A stretch of DNA of 64,000 nt, from contig NW_024467106.1 of NCBI RefSeq assembly GCF_017591425.1, forward strand, positions 21,814,501-21,878,500, written 5' to 3'. Below are positions 44,711-58,700 of the stretch, piece after piece. Below the pieces are notes generated by a model, which saw only the letters and a list, made by a program, of their open reading frames with translations, was not told the DNA's origin and ran no database searches. How positions within the stretch are numbered: the stretch's first letter is position 1; each line of letters begins with the position of its first letter. Source of the DNA: Ochotona curzoniae (taxonomy: Eukaryota > Chordata > Mammalia > Lagomorpha > Ochotonidae). The translations under genes were made by a program, and so were the position numbers.

Positions 44711-45925
44711 TTCTCAGAGGTGGCACCGAGATGCAAGTGATCTTTCTGGGGCTGTTCAGCATCTGAAATAAGCTAAGGATGGAAACACTGCTGATGCTCT
44801 GTAAAAATGGCATGGAAATTAGAAAGCCATCTTGAATTATAGAGATGCGGATGGAGCTCTTTTACAGCTAAAACAGTAAGCAAGAAAATCAGTGTCAAAA
44901 TATTTAACTATCTCTCTTTAATGTCCTGAGAATTGGAGATGATGTGAAAATCAGAATGTTGTCAAACACTTAGAACCTGAAGGAAAACACTAAAATAGTG
45001 TAGACTGCAAAATCACCCCCAGGGTCCATTAGACCAATTACACAAGGACCCAACTGTCAGGCTGCCCTAAGGTCTAATCCCTCGATCAATATTCATCATC
45101 ACTGAACTTTCAACAAACTTGGATGTGATGTATCGCAGGCTCTGGGCTATTCACATGCAAACAAACCGCACACAGCTTCTGTAACTGTGTGGCTCAACAC
45201 GCTAACCTGGAGTTTCAGACTATTTTTGTCTTTGTTATTACAGAGATGGAAGCTGTCAATAACCTAACATCAAACACCCCAAATGTCAAGGTGCCAGAGT
45301 GGTTTGATCCTGGCTACAGTTCAGGGTTGAGGGCTAGTACAGCCTAAGGTGCTGACTGACTAGTGGCAGCTGGACTACGGGATGCCCAGGGGGCTGATAA
45401 ACATTACTGCTGGGTGTGTCAGTGAGGTGTTTAGAAGCCAGCAATTCAAACAGTAGGGACCAACAAATCACCCATGTGGGCAGGCACCACTGGATCTGCT
45501 GAAAAGGGACAGAAAAGGTACCAAAAACAAGGATCTCCTCTCTGACCTGGGTCACTTACCTTCTGCCCTTGAAATTGAGAATTCCTGGTTCCCAGACCTC
45601 TCGAGCGAACTTCGACTCCCTGCTCCAGCTCCTCAGGTTCAACCTTGGATGGAATTACACCACCTATCTCTGGTTCCCCAGCCTGTAGACAGCCTATTCT
45701 AGGATTCTTATGCCTCCATAATCACATTCCAATTCCCACTATAAACTTCGTGTGATCTCAATCTATATCATATTGATTCTGCTTTTCAGTAGAAACTCAA
45801 TTTTGCACAAATCCCATGTGAGCAATTAATGAGTGTAGGACAGAGCCCCATCATTCCATCATGGCAAGCGCTGGGATCTCTGTCCGTTGCTGCCACAACC
45901 CCCAGTTCAACCACAAATGAAAGAT
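44711..45925. other. Intergenic single-copy DNA
   Basis: No repeat or gene is recognised. CSINEs are absent from 43.9 kb to 50.3 kb. Confidence 0.45.
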
Positions 45926-45929
45926 ATTC

Positions 45930-46138
45930 AGAAAACTGTACTCGATAGTACATATTTTCCTACCTGGTGAATAACACTATTTACATTACATTCACATTCT
46001 AAAACCTACACATGTTCTGTAGTACATGACAGGATGCATACAGGTTATAGGCAAATACTTCACCATTTTTTTCTTGAGCACCCATGGACTCTTAGGATCC
46101 ACTGAGGCCCTGAACCACCACCATGGATAGAGCTATTA
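45930..46138 (+). mobile_element. Tigger/MER2-like DNA-transposon fragment
   Basis: TAACACTATTTACATTACATT, CATACAGGTTATAGGCAAATAC and TTGAGCACCCATGGACTC follow the 3' part of a Tigger-derived element ('ggttatatgcaaatactacgccattt..gagcatccgtggat'). Confidence 0.55.
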
Positions 46139-46900
46139 GGGTCAATAGATTGGGCTACATGGGGTTAAGGTTGTGAAGGCATGGTCGTTCTGCCCTGATG
46201 AAAGTTTCCTGGATGGGGAGGAAAGCCATGGAAAAGCAAGCCAGGAATGGATCAAAGGCAGTCATGGAGGGTTTGACAGACAGGAAACCCAAGTTCAGGG
46301 TGGCTGTTTCCTAATTTCTACTCTTACACTAAAGGGCCTACATCTATTCAAACAGAGCAAGAGTACCCCATACTCAATGTTGGAGACTGTTCTGGGTCCA
46401 CCACACCACACACAGAGCAAACCTGCTGTCACTGCTGCTGTGGTCCTCAGCCTCCTCTACACAGTGCAAGCTCATCCTGGAGGGATCACTGCTTTTAGGA
46501 CCGACACTAAGGCAGGGAGGCGTTTCCCAACCCCAGTGTCTCCCACCACCCTGGAAGTTCCCCGGGGTCTCACACTGCTGCCTGCCTCCTCATCAAGGTT
46601 CTTCTCATGGCGCCTCCACTCACTCTCCTCCAACTGTGGATGTTTTCTCTAAATGTTCTAGCCTTGATTCAGGCCAAACTGATTATTTTTTTAATTGCAG
46701 TTTATCTTTCACTGTCAGTTGTTTTTCTGGTATGTTCGGGAAAAATTTTAGTATTTTATCGTGAGAACAAAGAACAGTATAACAATAGCAGAGAAATTTC
46801 AAAACAGCCACTTAAAATTGTTCAGCTAGTGTTATCAGACAATGCAATTTTGTCTAGGCAGTGAAACAGGGGTGATATTATATGGAAAGTTAACTAAGCC
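46139..46900. other. Intergenic DNA downstream of RAD23B
   Basis: No repeat is recognised. A 159-codon plus-strand frame at 46173-46652 has no domain or typical codon pattern. Confidence 0.4.
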
Positions 46901-47546
46901 ATGACCTGTAGCCAAGAGGTCAAAAATGTCCCTCCCCCACCCAAAAAACCCAGCTTAGAAGCAGCACAGAATTTCACAAACCATGGATTCAGTTTACAAC
47001 AGGAATGGTAAGCTTTTCTGATAAAATATCTAATTAATCAGGTGTTGTAAGAAACAAACTTGACTATATTCATCCAAAAGCAGTTTTCTTACATGCAAAA
47101 GCAGCTATAGACAAAATATACACAAATGAATGTGGCTGTTTTCCAGCACAGCTATTACATACACTGAAGTGTGAATCACAAATTTCATATGTAAGTTCCG
47201 TTTTGTTAAATCACTTACAAAAATGTGAAGTCCATTCTTAGCACACGGACCACACCAAACCAGGTGAGATTCAACTCGCTGAGGTTTAGAACAAAGTGAA
47301 AAACTGACAGAGGAGGGCAATTTACCCTAACCTCACTGCTTACATCTCACCCAAACAAATGTGACCAGGGAGAGCACATCCCTGAAATGGCCTTAGGTGG
47401 AGGGCTGAGGGGGTGGGAGGAGATGTGGGTGGGGAAAAAAAATACAAACTATGGCGTGATCTCGAAGTCCCCGATGAACTCCCATCTCTGTGTTCACGTG
47501 TTGGCTGAGAGAAGAGCCAGTGCCTGGCCTGAGGCTGGGCTACATT

Positions 47547-47552
47547 TTTAAT
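47547..47552 (-). terminator. RAD23B: Candidate poly(A) signal ATTAAA
   Basis: ATTAAA on the minus strand, about 2.1 kb after the stop codon. It would be a distal site; no clear GT-rich downstream element was seen. Confidence 0.25.
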
Positions 47553-47995
47553 AAAGGAAAGAACTGGTGATAGATATGTTGGCAACTTTCAACCTAAGAC
47601 TCTACATGACAGAATCACTTAAAAAATGAGAAATGCAATGCTGAAATGTATTGAAAATATTTTATAATCAAATCTCTAGAATCCTGGCCATCTGGTACAG
47701 GAAGATTTTATATGATGGAACACTTCAATATTTTTAAACAATGAAAAAGAAATGTTTGACTAGAGGATGACACAGAATTTCATAAATATAAACTTCAGCT
47801 TCCTCACATTTTCCACAAAGCAACTAAACAATGAAGAATTTTAAGAAAACAGATTGACAGTATACTTCAAAGTCAAGTAGCCACTTACATTGAGATTTAC
47901 CAAAAGTTACACGCGATGTCCCAGAAATGACCAGAAATGGTACCCTTCTTTCCAACTCACTGCCTTAAAAGATAAACATCTGTATGACTTGTCAT

Positions 47996-48001
47996 TTTAT
48001 T
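47996..48001 (-). terminator. RAD23B: Candidate poly(A) signal AATAAA
   Basis: Canonical AATAAA on the minus strand, about 1.64 kb after the stop codon. Confidence 0.35.
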
Positions 48002-48121
48002 CTTGAGACATTACGCATAATTCATTATGAAACACATAGGTAACATCAATCCCAAAAGCCTATTATGTTTATAAAATAAACATATTAAACATGATACACT
48101 GCAAAGGAAAATCATGGTTTG

Positions 48122-48127
48122 TTTATT
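48122..48127 (-). terminator. RAD23B: Candidate poly(A) signal AATAAA
   Basis: Canonical AATAAA on the minus strand, about 1.5 kb after the stop codon and 121 bp before the next signal. The pair could give alternative 3' ends. Confidence 0.35.
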
Positions 48128-49642
48128 TTTTAAAAGACAGGTTATGATTGCATGATGACATAAAAGCTCAGAAGTCATCACCAAACCGCTAAGAACTCTG
48201 CAGGTGAGTAGACGCAGGAGAGACTGTGCAAGTTCAGCTCTGCATCAGACGGTAGGAAAACATACTACTTCTTCTTTAGTCTTGCTTAAACTCAGAAAAG
48301 CAGATTTGATGAACTGAACAAGTAGGCATCAGCCCCTCTTTATGATGAAATACCAGTGCCAATGGAGATTTCAAAGAACAAAAACTGAACTGGAAAAGAA
48401 AAATCCAAATAAAAAGCAACACTGCTAGTAAGAGTCTTCTTTGCATATGCCACGAGATAGCCTGATTGTGCATTTCCACAGTACTTTCCAGCCACGTCTC
48501 CCAGCCCTCCCCAAGCTCTCACCAGTCTGGCAGTTTAAAATGCTGGCTTCTCATTTCGTCTAGCCTCTCTTTGTGAAAGCAAGATAGCACTAATGACTTT
48601 AATGGCAACAGACTCTTCTCTAATAAAGCACAACATTTACAAACATCAAAAACTCAAATTTTGAAACATTTGCACTAACTTTGAACTGACTCAGCATTCT
48701 GTGATTTTTAAAACAGGCTGCAGTTTGGCTTAAGGTTTGCTGCTGAACACAGTGCTGCTGCGCAAAGGGGAAGAGACGGAGTGTGAATGCTGCACTTCTC
48801 CATTAGCCCCAAAAGTGCTAATTTCACAAAGGGATACAACAAACATGCAATGGTGGTTTTTTAAATTTTTTACTGCAACGTAACAATAAAGTAAACAGTA
48901 AGTAGACACCTATCAATTTTCCCCCAAAACAAACATAAAAATTGTAAACAGGAAAATAACTCTGCCTATACTTGTACAGCTTCTCAAATCATGTTAGCAG
49001 GGTCTCACATTCAATTCAGTGATCAGCAAATTTCAAAATAGCAGTCATTATTTTCATTTTTTAAGAAAAGGTTCCCTTTCTCCCCTTCCCCAAGTATTTA
49101 ACATCAAATGGGCGTCCTTACATATTAAGTCTATAGTCAAGTGAAGCAGCAACAACCATCAATAACTTGGCATTTCTGTCTGTAGTTGCTCCAAACGATC
49201 TTGTTTAACAAAGCTATTATCCAGTGTTGCCATGAGACAGAGACCAAAATTCTAGGTAGCAAAGACTCTTTCTGAAATTGATGTTAAGTCAAAGAAATAA
49301 AGCAGGGCATTACACTAAATTTCTGGATCTAGTACACTAAAAAGAGTGAAACCTAGGAAAAGTTACCTACTGCTTTATCGAAGAAGACCTGCAAAAGCTG
49401 ATTTTTGGTTGTATCATATTTTACACACTGTGTGGATTTGCGGCATCTGCTACTTGAAGCAGACATGCACTGTATTTATCCCTGCCCTATATCCTAGACC
49501 CCTCCCTTCCCACCCCCCCAACAATCTACTACCGTATACCAAGTATTGTGGATATGAGCCCAAGTCATCCCAGACAATCCAGTGAACAAAGTTAGTGTAA
49601 TGCACTGGTGTGAAGTGTGAGATACAAAAGAGTCCCTTTCAA

Positions 49643-49756
49643 TCAATCTTCATCAAAGTTCTGCTGTAGAAGAAAATTGGCAGCCAAATTCTCATTCTTC
49701 TCACAAGCAAAATATGCTTGTATCACAAGTCCTTCAGGAAATCCTAACGCCTTTAA
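49643..49756 (-). CDS. RAD23B: RAD23B exon 10, coding part (UBA2 C-terminal half)
   Basis: Encodes residues 373-409, starting [10 protein letters not shown] and ending in QQNFDED before a TGA stop at 49643-49645. It holds most of the second ubiquitin-associated domain, including the GFPE loop and the LAANFLL helix. The acceptor is GCAG just above 49756, phase 0. UBA2 in this family also protects the protein from proteasomal degradation (family knowledge). Confidence 0.98.
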   Translation of the reverse strand, partial: LKALGFPEGLVIQAYFACEKNENLAANFLLQQNFDED

Positions 49757-52700
49757 CTGCAAGAGAAAAATACAGAAATTTCAACTCACCAAAATGCCAA
49801 CAGTAAGTCTGCTTAACATCCTATGGATTCCAGCATAGTATTACTAACTGATTACTAAAGCTCTTGATAGCTGAAATGAATCCATTCCACATTCACGCAG
49901 CAACCTAGACACTTTCCCTTAACAACCACATAAGAAAGTCTATGTGTTCCTAGTTATTAGACTAACAGCTCTATGCAAACAATAATTGGTGTTAATACTA
50001 AGAAAGTTAACTAGAGCGGCTTAAAAACAAACTACCATATAGAAACTGGTAACTCAAATGGCTTTCAGCATATTATGGTGGAACGCAGCAAGCATGATAG
50101 AATCTAAAATAGAGTTTAACTTTCCACTTTCCCCCCATTTTTGGCAAAAAGCAAATATGCTTTATTTGATATTCTGGATCATTTTCAATCTCATTGCTTT
50201 ATTTAATACTTCATACTAGAAAAGCAAGTGAATAATTATATGTATAATAATTATGTTATAAAAATTAACACTTCATGTTATATTTTGAAGTAAAGACAGT
50301 ATTCTAGGGGCTGATGCAATGGCTCAATTGGCTAATCCTTCACCTTTGGTGTCAGCATCCCATACAGGCACCAGTTCGTGTTCCTGCTGCCTCACTTCCC
50401 ATCTAGCTACCTGCTTGTGGCCCGGGAAAGTAATAGAAGATGTCCAAAGTTTTGGGATCCTGCACCCATCTGGGAGACCTGAAAGAGGCTCCTGGCTCCA
50501 GACTGGCTTAGCTCCAGCTGTTGTGGCCATGGGGAATGGACCAGCGGATGGAAGATTTTTCCCTCTCAGTAAATCTGCCTTTCCAATTAAAAAAGAGACA
50601 GCGAGAGAGTGAGCATTCTATTTTTTTTGTTTAACCTTCAAAGCATAGTAAATGGTGACATCAGTTCTTACATTTCACCTTCCTAGTTGAGAACAAACAC
50701 TTTGTTTTCACCATCTTGATTGCATTATATTATACTATTTCCAGAAATGATCTTAAAGAACTAGGCAAGTATTTCAATTCAGTACAAATAATGCTTCACC
50801 CATAACAGGAGAAAAAAAATAAAGTAATTAGCTTGTTAACTAGGTCCCATCCAACTTAAACCTAGGCTAGCTAAAACACAAGAACACACAGGGCAAAATT
50901 CAACTACATGGTTTTATAGGCACTTGTTTTATATGCAAAGCTACAAATATACTGAGAGCAAAGAGATAAAAAAAAGATATCTAATATGCAAAAAAATCAT
51001 CAAGGGAGAGCTGAAATGGTTGAGAATACTGTGCCAGCAAAGGTAGGTCTTTAACATTACTGGAGATATGGAACATTCTGTGATGTTTAGAAGGGATGGG
51101 TCAGGAAAACACATTTAGAAACAGATATAGTAACAACAAACCCCAAAATACACAAAACAAAAGCTGAAAACATCAAAGAGAGAAATTGAAAATCCAACAA
51201 TTAAAAATCTCATTATCATCACTTTTAGTAATGGATACATACATTAGCTAGACAGAAGGCCAACAATGCAATTTTAAAAAGACTTGGCTGGCACTATCTA
51301 CCAACCGGACCATATTACACATTCTCCTCAAACCATGCTATCCTTTAAGTTCAAAAAGACGTTTCACAAAGATATTCACTGACCACAATGCAATAACCTT
51401 AGAAACCAACAGAATATTCTTGAAAATTGGTAAGTGCAGAAATCAATTCTAAATAACAAATGTGTCAAAGAAATCACAGAAAAAAAATATGAGAAAAATA
51501 TACAATATACTAAACTTACATGGCACTGCTACAGCAATGCTCAGAGAGATGTCTAAGGCAATAAGCAACTACACCAAGCAACACAAAATCCAGCAATCTA
51601 ATCTCCTACAATAACAAACCAGAAAAGGGAACAAACCCAAGGCAAGCACAGCAAAATATATATTAGAAAAGAAATAAGTAACACTAGGAAACCAGCTAAG
51701 AGACTCAACAAAATCAAGTTAGCTCTTTTTCAAAAGATCAAGATTGATAAATCTTTAGCCAAACTGATAAGAAAAAAAAAAACAAACAAACCTGAGAACT
51801 CAAATTATGGAAATCAGGTATACATACAGAGATGTTACAATTATTACATATTGAAAAAACAAAGCAAAACATGAGAGTAATAACAAGACTTCCTTAGAGA
51901 AAAGGCTAGATCCAGACAACTTTGCTGGTAAATCCTTCCAACCATTTAATGAAGTATACACACCAATTTTTAATTAGATAAAATACCATGGGAAAGTACA
52001 GTCCAACACTCGTTATAAATACATGAAAATCCTCAAAATTTCATTCACAGACTGAATCTGGCAAACACAGAAAAAGGACTGCATGCTACTGAGTGTGAGT
52101 TATCCAACAAATGCACAGCTGGCTCAGTATGTAAAAACCCACCGGTGTAATAAACCCAGCACTGCGGTGCTGTGGGTTAGGTCATCACCTGTAACATGGC
52201 ACTCGACATCAGGTCAGAGAGCCAGTTCAGTCCTAGCTGTGGCTGCCCAACCAGCTCCCTGCAAGCACGCCTGGGAAGGCATCAGAAGATGGTCCAAGAA
52301 CTTGGCCTCTAGCACCCACGCTGGACCTTTGGCTGGGGGTGCCAACTCCTCTCATTCTGTATCTTGGACCTTCAAACAAGTAAGTTTTAACAAATAAACA
52401 AAACACAGAAAAGAAAAAGGCAAAAACCACATTGTTATCTTAACACAGAGAGCCACTTGCTGAAATCCAAAGCCCCTCGGTGATGAAAACATTTAATGAA
52501 CCCGACAAAGGGCATCCAGGGGGAAAAAAAAAAACCTGCTGGTGAATGAATGAATGCTTTACTCTGTGATCAAGAACAAGACCACGAAGCATACTGGAGG
52601 CTTTAGATAAGGCAATTAAAAAGCAAGACAAAAAGGTATCCACACAGGAATTGATGTAACAAGAACAGAGTAGAAACTTTACAGTGAAAATGAACAGAAC

Positions 52701-55700
52701 ATGACTGAAGGAAGTGATATAAAACACAAAAAATGAAAGACATCAACATGGTCATCCTCCTCAAATTCATCTGCTAGAATAAGGTTAATCCCTATTAAAA
52801 ATTCAAGCCAGATTTTTTGTCTCCGAGGGGTGGGGGTGGGCAGAAATTAGACATGCTTATCTTTACTTTTTTGAGATTTATTTATTTGGAAGGCAAAATT
52901 ACAGACAGAGAAAGAGAGGGGGAGAGAGAGAGAGAGAGAGATATTTCCCATATGCTGGTTCAGCTCCCAACAATGACTGGAGCTGGACCAGTCAGTTGAG
53001 GAGGTCCAGTCCCACTCATGCACACACACAAAAAGACCAATATATTGTTTGTAGCACATAATCTTAAAACACAGCTTAGTAGCAATAAAGTAAAATTTGA
53101 AATACAAATAAAAATTGATAATCTAGAATTGCATATATGCTTTAAGGTATTTTTCCTGCTTTACATTTTTCAAACACCAGTGAAAATTTTTACAGTTCCT
53201 TGATGTATTTAACCTGTTTCTTTCAAGACTGGCAAACTGCACCTAGACCGTCGGCTTTGCAAAGCCCAAGAGACTGCCTTACCAGTCACCTGGGTGAGTC
53301 CCTTCTGCTGTGCACAACAGCACCATCCCCATGCAGGAAACCCTGGTACCTGCTCCATCCAACAGCAGCCCCACGTGACCAGGGGCCGTCCAAACACGAC
53401 TCACCCGTTCTATAGCTTCTTTCTCCTGAGGTGTTACTTGAATGTAGTTCATGTGACCACTTCCAGCTTCTGCAATTCCAGCACTACCACTTCCACTTCC
53501 CCCTCCTTGACTGCCAGCTTCCTGAACTGGTTCATTTAACATCTGAATAAAATGCTCCTGGTGTTGGCTAATTTGCTGTGGTGATTTGAAGGGCAGACAA
53601 TAACAATACATTAATATTATCCCAAGCAAGACAGAATATTCTGATGCAGGTAAGGAAAGATTGCAATCTTGCTACTATAGTAACTTGTAATAATTCTAGA
53701 ATTCTGTTTTTACAAGGATATGTTTCTCACATACAATGAACTTGGCACTACTGAGTAAGGTAAACAGTAAACAGAATTAAAATTATGTTTTATAATTATC
53801 CTCCTTTCCCCATAAAGTTACCTAAAATACTAAAGGTAGTATATATATATTTCACATTTCATATTTTACACACTAATACAAAGTACAAAACTGTGCAGAG
53901 TTCGGAACACTTGGTGACCTGCACATCAGATAAGCCTGCAGCTCTACTTTCTGGCCCTCTGGCAAAAACACTGGGGGAAAGTGATTTAAAAAATTACGTA
54001 GATTCTTTGTTAAACAGCTTCTCAGATTCTTTAATACCTTAATATACACTGGAAGTTTCTTCTAAGAAGCAAATATTTCCCAAACTTATTAGTTGACTTA
54101 AATTAACACTATTTCTATACTTCACGACAAACAACCCTGATTCTCAGTATATCCTTCTAGAGCATAATATTCTACTGACTGCAGGCTGGAAAAATGGTTG
54201 GTCCATATTCAAAGAGGGGGAAGAAAGAGTCACAAAGCATTTCAAAATATACTCCACGCCAGCCCTTCCTTCCACGTTGACCCTGGCGAAACACTTACCT
54301 GTAGTAGCTGAGGATTCTCTCTACCTATCTGTTGTAGCAATGCTGGAAGCAGGGAAGGATTCTGTTGGATAATTTGTCTCATTTGTTGAAACTGAGGTTG
54401 ATTCCGTAAAAATTCAAGAGGATGTCCTAAAATGCATGCATTTTTAAACAGAAACAATCAATACAAAATAGGTTTCATCATACAGTAAGCAAACACTTAT
54501 CAAGTAAAACCCAAGTTTTCATATGTACTAGAAATGACAAATAGTGCATTGGCAAGTCTTAATACCACAGAAATCATTTTGTGCAGGAAGGTTGGAAGGT
54601 GTAGAACATTGCAGGAATCAAACTTTTCTACAAGTGCCTGAGCACTCAATAAAATCCAAAAAATACTTAAAACTGTGTTCTGCTTGAGTTGTGTCTATTA
54701 AAAATAAGTAAGGAGTAATAAAAATCATTTCTGCTGCTCACAGGATTCTAAGAAAAAAGCATAGCAGGACTGACAGTAAGAAAATCTCACTTTGCGGGCC
54801 CGGCGCAATGGCGCAAGTGGTTAAGTCCTCGCCTTGCACGCCCGGGATCCCATATGGGCGCCGGTTCTAATCCCGGCAGCCCCGCTTCCCTTCCAGCTCC
54901 CTGCCTGTGGCCTGGGAAAGCAGTCGAGGACGGCCCAAAGCTTTGGGACCCTGCACCCGTGTGGGAGGCCCGGAAGAGGCTCCTGGCTTCGGATTGGCAT
55001 AGTATCGGCCCGTTGCGCTCACTTGGGGAGTGAATCATCGGACGGAAGATCTTCCTCTCTGTCTCTCCTCTCTGTATATCCGCCTTTCCAATGAAAAAAA
55101 TAATAAAAATAAATCTTTAAAAAAAAAAAAAAAGAAAATCTCACTTTGCAATACTGCACTCACGAGTCTGTCACAGGGCGGGCCTGTAGACTCGGTCACA
55201 CCACCACTAGGTGGCACAGCCTTAAGGCATCACGTGAGTTTTCACTGACGGAAATGACATGATTACAGTCAAAAATTCTTCAACGAACACAATCTGAACC
55301 TGAATTTCTAAGAAATGTTAAACCATTGTGACAAAAATATTTAATACACAAAGAGCTCAGGTTTTCTGTTTAAAAATATTAACTTAAAAACCAAAGCAAA
55401 ACAAAATAAAAAATAAAGATGCAAAACAAAGATATGAACTTGAATAAAACTGGATTATTCAATGGTTATTACTAATAGACCTAAAATATTTGTGATTATT
55501 TCAGGTAAGATGCAAGACAATCTAATGATAGTGCATCTAAAGTTCTTTAATCTCATATTCCAGGCCCAGCAGCATGGCCTAGCAGCTAAAGTCCTTGCCT
55601 TGAAAGCACCGGGATCCCATATGGGCACTGGTGCTAATCCCAGCAGCTCCACTTCCCATCCAGCTCCCTGCTTGTGGCCTGAGAAAGCAGTCGAGGACGG

Positions 55701-58700
55701 CCCAAAGCCTTGGGACCCTGCACCCGTGTGGGAGACCTGGATAAAGTTCCTGGTTCCTGGCTTTGGATTGGCGCAGCACAGGCCGTTGCGGTCACTTGGG
55801 GAGTGAATCATCGGACGGAAGATCTTCCTCTCTGTCTCTCCTCCTCTCTGTATATCTGACTTAGCAATAAAAATAAATAAATCTTAAAAAAAAACCTCAT
55901 ATCCCATTGGTCCTTATCTGCTTATGCAATATGAAAAATATTGATACAAAATGATTTCTGAGGTGACTAATGAGATTTTTAAGATATTGTCATTTCACAA
56001 ATTATTCAGAAGAGATTTTGGGCTCCAGACAGTATTCTTAAAGCAATTAAAAAGTGGCTACTCTCTGCTAAGGAGACTGAAATACAAGCTTTGCATTCCT
56101 CTCTAGCATGCTCTTAAACCTTTCAGGCCTCTACTTCCCTGGTTCTATAATAACTATGAAGATCTTACTAGCTTTTAAATTACACATACTTTGTAACATA
56201 GGGAGACAAAGAAATAAGGTGAGCCAATCACTTTTAACTTCAGAACATGCCTTTGACTCAAATGCAGCACTGATGTTTAATATAAACAATGATACCCACT
56301 TGGAAGAATTTCTTTTGAGCCTCATTCTAACATTAAGAGTTATGCAAGGGACCAGCACTGTGGAATAGCAAGCAGGTGAGCCACTGCTTGGGATGCCAAC
56401 ATCCTATATGGGTGACGGTTTGCATCCCCAGCTGCTCTACTTTCAATCCAGTCCCCCATCAGCAGGTCTGGGAAATCAACGGAAGATGGCCCAGGTTTTA
56501 GGCCCTGCTTCCCACTGGGAGACCCGGACAAAGTTCCTGGCTTTTGGCTTTGGTCTTGCCTAGAAATGGCCATTGTGGCAATATGTGGAGTGAACAAGTG
56601 AATGAAGACTAATTTCTTATTCTTTCAAAATGAACAAATCTTTTTGTTTTCTTCCCTTAGGGAGTGATACAAACAATCTGGGAACAAACTCATCTCTAAA
56701 ATATCTCAGAGTAAATTACCCTACACTAAAATTTCAGATGAAAATATCTTTCCCTATTCAAGAGCCTACTTTACCTCCAGAACTTGCTGTTGTTGTCGTC
56801 GCGGCTGTGGTCGCCGCACCTGCAGCCACGGCTGAAGACGGAGGGGCTCCAGTACTAGCTGCCTGAGGGGGCTCAACCACAGCCTGGCTTTCTCTATCTC
56901 CTGGGATTCCCTGCAACACAATTTCCAAGCTTTAAGATATCCTATCACACAAAATTAGTTATTAGAGTAAAAAGATTTATAGCCTAGTTAATATCCTTGT
57001 CCAGCTCAAATTAAAAGTAAAGGTCTGTACTACTGTAATAATATAGAGGAAAACAGTATGTGTAAGGGGTGGAGGGGACGAAGGTAGAAGGGGAAATCCC
57101 TGAGACTTTCATACTGTATCATGAAAAACAAAAACGTAAGAGTATTAAGCCATATGAATTCAAGTTAGGATGATGGGAATGTTCTTTAGGTGAGCTCTCC
57201 CTTAAAAGATATCTAGTAGCCACAAAAATTTATCCATACATATCTTGTTAACATTGAACAAAGTCTTTGTGCTATTTTGCTTTGATTTTATAACTATTGG
57301 GCATTTTCATCAGCAGTTGCTCAGCGCTGAAGGATCACATTTGAAACACCAGTCTTAAGCTTTTCTACATAAAGTTTAGATACACACTTGACAGCTGTGA
57401 GATAAACCTCTAATAGACGCAGACAGCGGCCAGGTAAGGCTCTCCGCCACTAACCCATGGTTCTGAGAAAGGTCCATCCAGAGGTACCACAAACACTCTA
57501 TTTTCCAAAATACAGACAATAAACACAAAGTAACTGACATAACACTTACGCTCTCTATTTAAGTCAATTGTATCTATTTTCTGAAGTTATTAAAATTTAA
57601 AACAGCATTATAACCTCTGAGACCCTATTTTGACATACACGATTTATAGATTTCCTACTTACAGCCACTTAAAAAGTCTTTGTTAAATTCTTAGAGATTT
57701 TGAAAAGGGCAGAAAGAAGGAATAGTACTTCAGTAAGAGAGTAAATGCTTTCACTTACCAAAAAAACAGAAACTAAAATCTTATATATACGGAATGAACT
57801 GCCTTGTATGTCATATATATAACAAATAAGTTGTTACTGCAGGTAATGGAAACAGCTCAAAGTTCACTAATTCTAACCCTTAAATGAGGAGTTAGTAAGA
57901 ACTAATAAACTACACACACAGATTCGCTGAACTGAAAAGTTACCTCTCACTGCGACATATCCCTCTAAATCTCACACGCATTACACTCTCACTGTGTAAA
58001 TGAGCAGCATTTCCTTCCATCTATTCGTCTCCATTTGAAGTAGTGAGTCTACCAAATACTGTAAGCTGAAACTGATTCTAACTAAGTCGCAGTATTAAAA
58101 TTCAGTATTTTTGGAAATAGTGACTCTTAATTAAAACCTCAAAATTCCACATCCAAATATCTAATACTATTAAAGCAATGTAGACAAAATTATATAAATC
58201 AGGTATAATTCAAAGTTGTTCCATAAAAGTAAAAACAATACTTTTTCCAAACAAATCTGTTCATAAAGAGACACGAGCATTTAAAGAAAGTACCCAATAG
58301 GACAATGGGAAAATGATTTCAAATAGACAGAACTGTGCACGTAAAAAAGGGTTTGTGCAGACAACAACTATAGAGGTAGGGCCACTCAATGTACAACTGT
58401 AATCCTCCTCAAGCCACCAGGCCAACTGGCTCGCTTAAAGAACCTCTTAACAGAACTACCTGTAAAAAAAAGGCCTGGAGTACATTTTCCAAAGACTTAG
58501 GGTTGTACTTCTTTCAGTTTTTAGGACAATTTCAGATAAAACAAGGATATTTATAGGATAAAATTTAAATTAAAAAAAAAAAAAAGGTTGACAATTTGCT
58601 ATTCCAAAATTGTTGCTTTACTCTGCATCATATCTGTCCATCTAGCAAACTTTCACTCTAGTAAACACCAGTTTTCCAGCTAATGTCCACAATAATCCAT

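Larger units (their letters stand above)
46980..49642 (-). other. RAD23B: RAD23B 3' UTR (extent approximate)
   Basis: Directly after the stop codon the minus strand continues as AT-rich, CSINE-free sequence. The long SINE-free block fits the multi-kilobase 3' UTR I recall for mammalian RAD23B transcripts. Candidate poly(A) signals lie at 48122-48127, 47996-48001 and 47547-47552. Which is used, and whether transcripts run to about 46.98 kb, cannot be settled without RNA data. Confidence 0.5.
49757..53404 (-). other. RAD23B: RAD23B intron 9
   Basis: This 3.65-kb intron starts with GTGAGT and ends with GCAG on the minus strand. It contains three CSINEs and a broken L1 lying antisense to the gene. 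The segments 49757-50300 and 53010-53400 hold nothing I recognise. Confidence 0.95.
54427..56774 (-). other. RAD23B: RAD23B intron 7
   Basis: A 2.35-kb intron with three CSINEs, all antisense to the gene, and a CTCF-like motif. Donor GTAAAG. Confidence 0.95.

Noticed and set aside
46173..46652. 159-codon plus-strand frame downstream of RAD23B
   Set aside because: No domain, no plausible splice context or promoter, and an ordinary composition.
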